From Dehalococcoidales bacterium (GTDB lineage: Bacteria > Chloroflexota > Dehalococcoidia > Dehalococcoidales > RBG-16-60-22), in the NCBI GenBank assembly GCA_030603605.1, contig JAUVXN010000027.1:1-13650 (forward strand): DNA of 13,650 nt, in the 5' to 3' direction. Below the pieces are notes generated by a model. The model did no database searches. It was not told where the DNA came from and saw only the letters and a list, made by a program, of their open reading frames with translations. The position numbers were made by a program, and so were the translations under genes. Shown here piece after piece: positions 7,102-13,386 of this stretch (its first letter is position 1; the number at the start of each line of letters is the position of its first letter).

Positions 7102-9195
7102 TTATTCCTCGACTGCCTCCGCATCTTCCACCGTGGGCTCCTCACCAGCTTGTTTGGTTTTCTTTGTCTCATACATTCTGGCCAGGAATTCCAAACGCGC
7201 CTCAACTTTTCCTTTACCTTTAGCTTTTTCAGTCCCTCTTTTTTCTTTTACGCTAGTCTCTCCTGTTCCGCCTACCGGTTCCGCAAAGGCTCTTATCGAT
7301 GACTCAGCCACCTCAACTTCCGGTTTGCCTATTGCCTCAGTAGCCTCCTTGGCTTCCTCAGTTATTTCCTCAGCTCTGCCTATTGCTTTCTCGAAGGCTC
7401 TTAGCGATGACTCAGCCGTCTCCTGAGCTACTTTGCCGGTTGCCTCAGACCGGTTTATCGCCTCCTCGAAGGCTCTCATTGACACCTTAGCCGCTTCCTT
7501 AGCGACTCTTGTGGATACCTCCGTAGCCTCCTTGGCAGCTCTAACCGTCACTTCGGCTGCCTCCCTGGCAACTTTAGCCGATGTCTCAGTAGCCTCCTTA
7601 ACCTCCTTACTTATTTCTTCGGCTCTGGCAATCGCTTCCTGAGAAGCTCTGGTTGATGCCTCAACTGCTTCCTGAGACGCCCTTATCACTGTTTCAACAG
7701 TTTGTTTGGCAGCCCTGGCTGACGCTCCAGTAGTTTTCTTAGCCGTCTTACTTATTTCTTCAGCTTTGCTTATTGCTTCCTGATATGCATTGGTTGATGC
7801 CTCAGATGCTTCCTGAGATGCCCTTGTTGAGGCTTCAACAGCTTCTTTGGCAGCCGTGACTGACGCCTCGGTAGCTTCCTTAGCCTCTCTGCTGATTTCT
7901 TCGGCTCTGGCTATCGCTTCCTGGGAGGCTATGGTTGATGCCTCAGCTGCTTCCTTTGTCTCTTTACTTATTTCTTCGGCTTTGCTTATTGCTTCCTGAG
8001 AGGCTATAGTTGACGCTTCGGCTGCTTCCTTGGCTTCTTTACTTATTTCTTCGGCCTTACTTATCGCTTCCTCAAAGGCTCTTGCCAACGCCTCAGCAGC
8101 TTCCTTTGTCTCTTTACTTATCTCTTCGGCTTTGCTTATCGCTTCCTGAGAGGTTCTGGTTGACGCTTCAGCAGCCTCCTTGGTGACCCTGGCTGATGTT
8201 TCAGCCGCCTCTTTGGCTTCCTTGCTTACTGCCTCAGCCAGGTTCATCGCCTCTCGAGATGCTTTGGTTGATGCCTCAGCCGTCTGCTTAATTTCTTTGC
8301 TTATTTCCCTGACCTTACCCATTATTTCCTGGGAGACTCCTAGCGAAGTCTCAGCCACTGCCTTAGCCTCCCCACTTATTACCTCGGCTCTGAGTGCCAC
8401 TTCCTGAGCCGCTCTCGCCGAGGCGTCAGCAGTTTCCATGGTCGTCTTGCTTACTTTCTCAGCCTTACTTGCCGCTTCTCTAGCCGCTCTGGTTGATGCC
8501 TCGGCTACTTCCTTAGCCTCTTTGCTTATTTTCTCAGCCCGGCTTGCCGCTTCCCTAGCCGTTTTGGTTGACACCTCAGCCGCTTCCCTGGCTGTCTTGC
8601 CTGCTTCCTCAGCCTTGTTTAGCTCTTCTTTAGCCACTCTCGCCGACGCCCCAGCCACTTCCTTAGCCTCTTCGCTTATTTCATTAACCCGGCTTAATCC
8701 TTCCTGTGATGCCGTAAGTGATGCCTCAGCCGCTTCCATGGCCTCCTTGCTTATTTCCTCAGCTCTGGCTATTGCTTCCTGGAAGGCTCTGGCTATTGCC
8801 TTAGCCGTTTCCTTGGGGACCTTGGCTGATTCCTCAGTCCGACTTATTGCCTCCTGAGCAGCTCTGATTGATGCCTCTGCCGCCTCCCTGGCCTCCTTAC
8901 TTATTTTCTCAGCCTTACTTACCGCTTCCTGGGAAGCCCTTGCCGAGGCTTCAGATGCCGCCCTAGCTTCCTTGCTTATCTTCTCAGCCCGTTTTATCGC
9001 TTCCTGGGAGGCTCTTGCCGACGTCTCAGCTGCTCCCCTGGCTGCCTTGCTTAGTTCCTCAGCCTTGGCTACCGCTTTTTCAAAGGCACCAATATCATGT
9101 TCCGCGTCGTCTAAGAGTTCTCGAGATGCTTCTCTAATCATTCCTTCAATACCTCTAGTGTTACTAATTCTATTACAGGCTTTCAAGTTTTTCAA
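7102..9195 (-). CDS. Long Ala/Glu-rich coiled-coil protein built of 25- and 11-residue repeats (697 aa), unknown function
   Basis: The N-terminal ~40 residues are non-repetitive (start TTG 9195, with GAAAGGA only 3 bases upstream; ATG 9141 at residue 19 is an alternative). Residues 41-639 are tiled without remainder by 20 units of 25 residues and 9 of 11 residues. The 25-mer reads roughly AISKAEEISKE, then AKE, then AAEASTRASQE; the lone 11-mers resemble its last part. Small non-polar residues recur with 4-3 spacing, giving a long Ala-rich coiled coil. Residues 640-680 form a basic Gly/Lys tail with a helix ARLEFLARMYE, and the last ~15 residues are acidic. There is no Trp, one Cys (Cys7), no signal peptide and no membrane helix. 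The repeats resemble those of apolipoprotein, LEA or other 11-mer proteins by composition only. It lies between two FtsZ-like genes and is probably co-transcribed with the 185-aa protein. Function unknown; scaffold or filament-crosslinker is inference. Confidence 0.8.
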   Translation of the reverse strand: MKNLKACNRISNTRGIEGMIREASRELLDDAEHDIGAFEKAVAKAEELSKAARGAAETSARASQEAIKRAEKISKEARAASEASARASQEAVSKAEKISKEAREAAEASIRAAQEAISRTEESAKVPKETAKAIARAFQEAIARAEEISKEAMEAAEASLTASQEGLSRVNEISEEAKEVAGASARVAKEELNKAEEAGKTAREAAEVSTKTAREAASRAEKISKEAKEVAEASTRAAREAASKAEKVSKTTMETADASARAAQEVALRAEVISGEAKAVAETSLGVSQEIMGKVREISKEIKQTAEASTKASREAMNLAEAVSKEAKEAAETSARVTKEAAEASTRTSQEAISKAEEISKETKEAAEALARAFEEAISKAEEISKEAKEAAEASTIASQEAISKAEEISKETKEAAEASTIASQEAIARAEEISREAKEATEASVTAAKEAVEASTRASQEASEASTNAYQEAISKAEEISKTAKKTTGASARAAKQTVETVIRASQEAVEASTRASQEAIARAEEISKEVKEATETSAKVAREAAEVTVRAAKEATEVSTRVAKEAAKVSMRAFEEAINRSEATGKVAQETAESSLRAFEKAIGRAEEITEEAKEATEAIGKPEVEVAESSIRAFAEPVGGTGETSVKEKRGTEKAKGKGKVEARLEFLARMYETKKTKQAGEEPTVEDAEAVEE
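7279..9075 (-). repeat. Coding tandem repeat array, 75-bp and 33-bp units
   Basis: This DNA encodes the repeat domain of the 697-aa protein. Reading down the minus strand there are twelve consecutive 75-bp units (9075 to 8176), one 33-bp unit, four 75-bp units, then alternating single 75-bp units with pairs or triplets of 33-bp units to 7279. Units are diverged at DNA level except for short near-identical stretches around 7900-8120, which encode three nearly identical consecutive 25-mers. Confidence 0.85.
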
Positions 9196-9257
9196 TAGTC
9201 CTTTCTTATTCAGAGTGCTGATAGACCAGTTTGCTATCCAAATTAGGTAAAAACGGG

Positions 9258-9272
9258 AATGATAGAATCATT
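9258..9272. promoter_or_regulatory. 15-bp dyad in the divergent intergenic region, possible operator
   Basis: AATGAT (9258-9263) and ATCATT (9267-9272) form a perfect inverted repeat around a 3-bp spacer. It lies 63 bp upstream of the coiled-coil operon start codon and ~75 bp before the -35 box of the second FtsZ-like gene, a suitable place for a regulator of either gene. No clear sigma70 promoter was found for the minus-strand operon. Confidence 0.35.
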
Positions 9273-9289
9273 TTGCAATCTTACCCTGA

Positions 9290-9334
9290 CATTATTACTA
9301 TGGACTTTATTACTACGGGCATTATTACCTTGTA
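9290..9334. repeat. Three 15-bp direct repeats (iteron-like) upstream of the second FtsZ-like gene
   Basis: Three adjoining 15-mers, CATTATTACTATGGA (9290-9304), CTTTATTACTACGGG (9305-9319) and CATTATTACCTTGTA (9320-9334), share the core TTATTAC. Units 2 and 3 each match unit 1 at 12 of 15 positions. They end 12 bp before the -35 box at 9347, a typical position for an activator array. Nothing like this precedes the first paralogue. Confidence 0.55.
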
Positions 9335-9346
9335 ACAACAAAAGGA

Positions 9347-9376
9347 TTGACATTGTCCTATAAGTATGTTTAAAAT
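9347..9376 (+). promoter_or_regulatory. Promoter of the second FtsZ-like gene
   Basis: TTGACA (9347-9352), 18-bp spacer, TAAAAT (9371-9376). Boxes, spacer length and flanking bases (TTGACATT and TAAAATAGT) match the promoter at 5179-5208. The ribosome binding site GAGGTGAG (9394-9401) precedes ATG 9404. Confidence 0.75.
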
Positions 9377-9403
9377 AGTTAAACTTTAATGCTGAGGTGA
9401 GAA

Positions 9404-10579
9404 ATGAAATTAGTGGTTGCAGGTTTTGGACAATGTGGCGGCAGGATTGCTGATGAGTTTTCTCGAATGAACAGAAAAGCACATAGTCAGCGCGGAATTG
9501 AAATAATTACGGGCACCTTCGCTGTTAACACTGATGCTGCTGACCTGAGTGGCTTAACAAACATAAAACGCGATTACCGGCACCGAATTCTCATTGGAAG
9601 TCGCAAAACTGGTGGGCACGGCGTTGGCAAGATAAACGAACTGGGAGCCGAGATAGCCAGAGAGGATGCCGATAAAGTTATAGATGCTATAAGAACAACC
9701 AAGCGATTCTTTGAGACAGATGCCTTCTTATTCATCGCTGGTGCTGCTGGCGGCACCGGCTCCGGAGCAATTTCGGTAATAACACAACATATAAAGGAAC
9801 GCTATATAGATAAGCCGATATATTGCCTTATTGTCCTTCCCTTTGAGCATGAAGAAACAACAGAGGATAGGACCATATATAACTCAGCCACATGCCTTAA
9901 ATCTACCTATTCAGTAGCTGATGCAGTATTTCTCGTTGATAATCAAAGGTTCGTTAGAAAAGATACATCGATTAAGAATAACCTAGCTAAAATTAATGAA
10001 ATGATTGCTGACCCATTTTACAACTTACTCTGTGCCGGTGAGGAGAAAAAACCCAAATACATTGCGTCAAAGGTGCTTGATGCCGGAGACATAATACAGA
10101 CTGTAACCGGCTGGTCAGTAATAGGTTTTGGGAAATCGGACCTACCATTAATCAGGTTTTCCAGGGAACGGTCACGTGATTTCAGGAAGAAGGGCAGCGA
10201 AACGCTAAAAGGAATTCAAGCCATGGACGAAGCGATAAGTGAGCTATCGCTCAAGTGCAATCCCAGAGATTCAAAGAGAGCTCTGTATCTCATCTCGGCG
10301 CCGTCTAAGGAAATGAATATGGACTTGGTTAAGGCACTCTCGGATTATATGAGGGATATAGCTCCAGAGGCTTTAATAAGAAACGGCGATTACCCCAGAG
10401 AAAGGGGCGTACTGGATGTTACTGTACTTCTGTCTGAACTTAGCGATGTGGAAAAGGTCAGGGACTATTATGCTAAATCGACCGAACTTATCCCTGAGTT
10501 TAAAAAGAGGCAGGAAGAAACAGAAGTCAAACTTAAAGTAATTGATGACGCTTCCAAGGATATACCTTCGTTACTATAG
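9404..10579 (+). CDS. FtsZ/tubulin-like GTPase, paralogue 2
   Basis: A 391-aa protein that aligns with the 5238-6413 product end to end without a gap; by hand count about 290 of 391 residues are identical (~74%). It keeps T1 GFGQCGGRIADEF, T3 RKTGGHGVGK, the tubulin signature AGGTGSG (115-121), LPFEHEE, LVDNQRF and the T7-like VLDAGDI with Asp226 and Asp229. It ends in the same KDIPSLL tail. Differences cluster at residues 245-270 and 355-384, while the GTP site is almost unchanged, so both copies are probably active GTPases with altered lateral or partner surfaces. It has its own promoter preceded by direct repeats and is divergent from the coiled-coil operon. It is expected to be a filament-forming protein, perhaps co-assembling with paralogue 1. 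A cell-division FtsZ role is less likely. Confidence 0.85.
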   Translation: MKLVVAGFGQCGGRIADEFSRMNRKAHSQRGIEIITGTFAVNTDAADLSGLTNIKRDYRHRILIGSRKTGGHGVGKINELGAEIAREDADKVIDAIRTTKRFFETDAFLFIAGAAGGTGSGAISVITQHIKERYIDKPIYCLIVLPFEHEETTEDRTIYNSATCLKSTYSVADAVFLVDNQRFVRKDTSIKNNLAKINEMIADPFYNLLCAGEEKKPKYIASKVLDAGDIIQTVTGWSVIGFGKSDLPLIRFSRERSRDFRKKGSETLKGIQAMDEAISELSLKCNPRDSKRALYLISAPSKEMNMDLVKALSDYMRDIAPEALIRNGDYPRERGVLDVTVLLSELSDVEKVRDYYAKSTELIPEFKKRQEETEVKLKVIDDASKDIPSLL

Positions 10580-10601
10580 CTAACCGATATTAGCTTATTT
10601 T
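10578..10601 (+). terminator. Weak intrinsic terminator after the second FtsZ-like gene
   Basis: AGCTAA (10578-10583) and TTAGCT (10590-10595) form a 6-bp stem with loop CCGATA, followed by TATTTT (10596-10601). The stem overlaps the TAG stop codon (10577-10579). The low-GC stem makes it a modest terminator at best. Confidence 0.4.
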
Positions 10602-10776
10602 GCCAGTTTTACTATTCGGGGTGCCGATTATTATATAGATTCAGTGATGTAAATCCGGCATTTATGACTACCCAAATCCCCATTGCGCCTGAGCCACCTT
10701 TAAATATCGGTTCGGTGTCCAAAAATTCAGCGTCTATCTACGCAAAGACTCTCTAGAAACGTCACACCATATAGAG

Positions 10777-10782
10777 TATAAT
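10777..10782 (+). promoter_or_regulatory. -10 box close to the dnaX start
   Basis: A perfect TATAAT lies 7 bases before the dnaX ATG (10790), but no good -35 box is present at 16-18 bp spacing. If used, transcription would start at or next to the ATG, giving a leaderless mRNA. The adjacent AAAGGA is too close to the ATG to act as a normal Shine-Dalgarno. Confidence 0.4.
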
Positions 10783-10789
10783 AAAGGAA

Positions 10790-12439
10790 ATGACTTCCCA
10801 GGTCTTTTATCGTAGGTGGCGTCCCCAAACCTTAGCTGATGTAGTCGGGCAGGAACAGGTAACCCAGACATTACACAATGCCCTGAGTAGCGGTCACATA
10901 TCTCACGCCTATCTTTTCTGCGGTCCTCGAGGCACCGGTAAGACCAGCACCGGGCGCATTTTAGCTAAGGCGGTTAACTGTCTTACCAATGGCAAGGGAG
11001 AGCCGTGTAATACCTGCTCTATGTGCCAGGCAATAACCGAGGGGAGAGCTCTGGATGTTATTGAGATTGATGCGGCAAGCAACACCGGTGTAGAGAATAT
11101 ACGAGACCTTCGTGAAAGAGTCAACTACGCTCCCAACGAAGCCCGCTATAAAGTATATATCATTGACGAAGTCCATATGTTAAGTACCAGTGCCTCCAAT
11201 GCCCTGCTCAAGACACTGGAGGAACCGCCACCACATATTATCTTTGTCCTGGCTACCACCGAAGCCCATAAAGTTCTACCCACCGTTCTGTCACGGTGCC
11301 AGCGCTTTGATTTCCGACGCATCTCTCAGGCAGATGTGGTGACCAAGCTGACCCGTATCTGTAGCACCGAAGGCATTCACATGGAGCCAGAAGCACTACG
11401 GCTCATCGCCAGGGCTACCACCGGTAGCCTGCGAGATGCCGAAAACCTGCTGGAGCAACTAACTACTTATTATGGTTCTAAGATTGAACTCCAGCAGGTT
11501 CAGACTGTCCTGGGTATCACTGGTGACTGGCGAGCCAAAGAGCTGGTAAAGCACATTATTAATAACGATGTTTCTGCCGGGGTGGTTGCCATAAACGGTG
11601 TTAATAGCGATGGGCTGGATTTGCGTCAATTCAATCGGGAACTGGTGGAATATCTCAGAGGACTGCTCCTAATAAAAACCGGCTCCGACGAGGCTATAGA
11701 CCTTCCGGCTGAGGACATAACTGAATTGAAGGACTTAGCTGCCAAGGCTTCGCTATCTCAGATATTGAAGTCAGTCAAGCTCTTCGGTCAGCTTGAGCTT
11801 GGTTTTGATAACTATTCTACGCTACCTCTGGAGTTAGCGCTGGTTGACTGCACCCTGTCCCCAACCGAGGAAAAACTTCCCAGTCAGGTTGAATCTGAAC
11901 CACGCCAGCCAGTAGAGATGGCTACCCCACCAGCACCCACGCCCCAGCCTAAACGACCAGCAGCCAAACCTAAACCGTCCGAGAAAAAAGCCAAGGAGCA
12001 AACTGCAAAAATAGCTAAGGATACTCAAGGACAAGTTGAGCCAGCCATTACAGCGGCACCAGCGCCAATGCCACCAACGAAAGAAACTGCCCCCACCACT
12101 CGGTTAAAACCAGGTGGTGAAATCGAACAACTGCAAGCGAACTGGAGGCAATTTATCAGTGAGGCTCCACCTGATGTCAGCCGAACTCCGGCAGCCGCCC
12201 TGCTACGGAGCGCCAAGCCCAAAGCCATCGAAGACGACACAATAGTACTATCCTTTAAATTTTCTTTTCACAAAGAGAATATGGAGAAACCCGAGAACCA
12301 GCAGATAGCCGAGAAAATCATAAGCAGCTTTCTGGGGCATACCTGTCGTGTGCGCTGTATTTATGAGCCGGAAGACAATCACCTGATAGATGAAGCACTG
12401 AAAATAGGCGCCCAGATTATTGATACGGAGGAAAAATGA
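10790..12439 (+). CDS. dnaX: DNA polymerase III subunit gamma/tau (clamp loader ATPase)
   Basis: A 549-aa protein beginning with the family-typical SQVFYRRWRPQTLADVVGQ. AAA+ domain: Walker A GPRGTGKT (residues 45-52), zinc-binding cysteines Cys64, Cys73, Cys76 and Cys79, Walker B YIIDEVH (123-129), sensor ATTE (155-158) and the SRC motif (168-170) with the arginine finger. Domains II and III follow to about residue 365. A Pro/Ala/Lys-rich linker (~365-440) leads to a C-terminal tau-like domain. As part of the clamp loader it places the beta sliding clamp on DNA and links polymerase to helicase. An A6G run in the linker (11984-11990) might allow frameshifting to a shorter gamma form. Its stop overlaps the ybaB start (ATGA), the common dnaX-ybaB-recR order. 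Confidence 0.96.
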   Translation: MTSQVFYRRWRPQTLADVVGQEQVTQTLHNALSSGHISHAYLFCGPRGTGKTSTGRILAKAVNCLTNGKGEPCNTCSMCQAITEGRALDVIEIDAASNTGVENIRDLRERVNYAPNEARYKVYIIDEVHMLSTSASNALLKTLEEPPPHIIFVLATTEAHKVLPTVLSRCQRFDFRRISQADVVTKLTRICSTEGIHMEPEALRLIARATTGSLRDAENLLEQLTTYYGSKIELQQVQTVLGITGDWRAKELVKHIINNDVSAGVVAINGVNSDGLDLRQFNRELVEYLRGLLLIKTGSDEAIDLPAEDITELKDLAAKASLSQILKSVKLFGQLELGFDNYSTLPLELALVDCTLSPTEEKLPSQVESEPRQPVEMATPPAPTPQPKRPAAKPKPSEKKAKEQTAKIAKDTQGQVEPAITAAPAPMPPTKETAPTTRLKPGGEIEQLQANWRQFISEAPPDVSRTPAAALLRSAKPKAIEDDTIVLSFKFSFHKENMEKPENQQIAEKIISSFLGHTCRVRCIYEPEDNHLIDEALKIGAQIIDTEEK

Positions 12440-12741
12440 ACAAGTTTTTACTGCAGCAAGCCCAGAAACTTCAATCAAAGCTGGCTCAAGCCCAGGAGGA
12501 GTTAAGCAATATCACTGTTGAAGCCAGCTCGGGCGGAGGCGCCGTCAAGGTTACTATGAACGGTCAACAAAAAATACAGTCGGTAAAAATATCACCGGAA
12601 GTGATAAATCCTGATGATGTCGAGCTTCTGGAAGACCTGGTATTGACAGCGGTAAGTGAAGCCACTGCCAAATCTCAGGAAGTTGCCGCCGAGCACCTCG
12701 GCGGACTGACCGGGGGCCTCAAAATTCCAGGGTTGACCTGA
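12436..12741 (+). CDS. ybaB: YbaB/EbfC family nucleoid-associated protein
   Basis: A 101-aa DNA-binding protein of the YbaB/EbfC family, a small dimeric nucleoid-associated protein conventionally encoded between dnaX and recR. It has the N-terminal amphipathic helix FLLQQAQKLQSKLAQAQEEL, the Gly-rich strand SSGGGAVKVTMNG, ISPEVINPDDVELLEDLV (central conserved acidic motif) and the closing GGLKIPGL. Length is typical. The start codon overlaps the dnaX stop by ATGA, with GGAGG 4 bases upstream (12427-12431), so translation is coupled. It is thought to affect nucleoid organisation and possibly to assist RecR-linked repair, but its precise role is unsettled. Confidence 0.93.
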   Translation: MNKFLLQQAQKLQSKLAQAQEELSNITVEASSGGGAVKVTMNGQQKIQSVKISPEVINPDDVELLEDLVLTAVSEATAKSQEVAAEHLGGLTGGLKIPGLT

Positions 12742-12762
12742 TACAGCCAAGGAGAATCAAGA

Positions 12763-13374
12763 TTGGACCAGAATCTCATCCCTGCTGCCGAAGCCATCAA
12801 TAAGCTCATCCAGGAGTTCAATAAGCTGCCTGGCATCGGACCAAAAAGCGCCCAGCGACTTGCCTACTATCTGCTACGTACCCCTGATGAACAGACCAAG
12901 CTCCTCGCTGAAGCTATCCTCTCGCTAAAACAGAAAGTTGTCCTATGCTCTACTTGCTTTAATGTTACCGAGTCCGACCCCTGCCCCACCTGCCGCAGTG
13001 ACGAGCGCGACCGCAGTAAGATTTGCATCGTGGAACAGCCCCAGGACATCCTGGCTCTGGAGCATACCGGGATTTATAAGGGACTGTACCACGTGCTCCA
13101 CGGTGCCATCTCACCCACCGAGGGAATAGGTGCTGACAATATAAGAATCAAGGAACTGCTAAGTCGGCTGCAGGACGGCTCAGTGAGTGAAGTCATTTTA
13201 GCCACCAACCCCAACCTGGAGGGGGAACAGACCGCCATGTATCTCAGCCGTCTGATTTCACCTCTGAAGATTAAGGTTACCCGCCTTGCCCGTGGACTGC
13301 CCTTCGGCACCGAACTGGAATATGCCGATGACGTTACCCTGACCCGAGCCATCGAGGGCAGGCAGGAGTTTTAG
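12763..13374 (+). CDS. recR: Recombination protein RecR
   Basis: A 203-aa protein of normal RecR length. It acts with RecO (and RecF) to load RecA at single-stranded gaps. Domains in order: helix-hairpin-helix [14 protein letters not shown] (residues 21-34), a four-cysteine zinc finger (Cys62, Cys65, Cys74, Cys77), and a Toprim domain starting [13 protein letters not shown] (88-100) with [15 protein letters not shown] (109-123) and [15 protein letters not shown], then a C-terminal [20 protein letters not shown] (Walker B-like) segment. The start is TTG, chosen because AAGGAG (12749-12754) lies 8 bases upstream and no better start fits the N-terminus. It lies 21 bases after ybaB, in the same operon. 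Confidence 0.96.
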   Translation: MDQNLIPAAEAINKLIQEFNKLPGIGPKSAQRLAYYLLRTPDEQTKLLAEAILSLKQKVVLCSTCFNVTESDPCPTCRSDERDRSKICIVEQPQDILALEHTGIYKGLYHVLHGAISPTEGIGADNIRIKELLSRLQDGSVSEVILATNPNLEGEQTAMYLSRLISPLKIKVTRLARGLPFGTELEYADDVTLTRAIEGRQEF

Positions 13375-13386
13375 CGGCGAGATTTC

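Noticed and set aside
7279..9075. CRISPR-like or satellite array, suggested by regular 75-bp periodicity
   Set aside because: Units are adjacent with no unique spacers, diverge at synonymous positions, lie within one open frame and vary between 75 and 33 bp, which fits coding repeats.
6923..9250. Several plus-strand open frames (6923-7426, 7433-7642, 8180-8407, 8438-8857, 8972-9250) rich in Ala, Ser and Leu
   Set aside because: They are antisense shadows of the repetitive coiled-coil genes. Long open stretches arise because GCT/GCC/TCC-rich complement lacks stops, and they have no RBS or coherent protein signature.
10582..10712. Inverted repeat AACCGATATT / AATATCGGTT (10582-10591 and 10703-10712)
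   Set aside because: Ten base pairs separated by 111 bp, with one arm inside the weak terminator. It could be chance, with no coding or structural support for an element between the arms.
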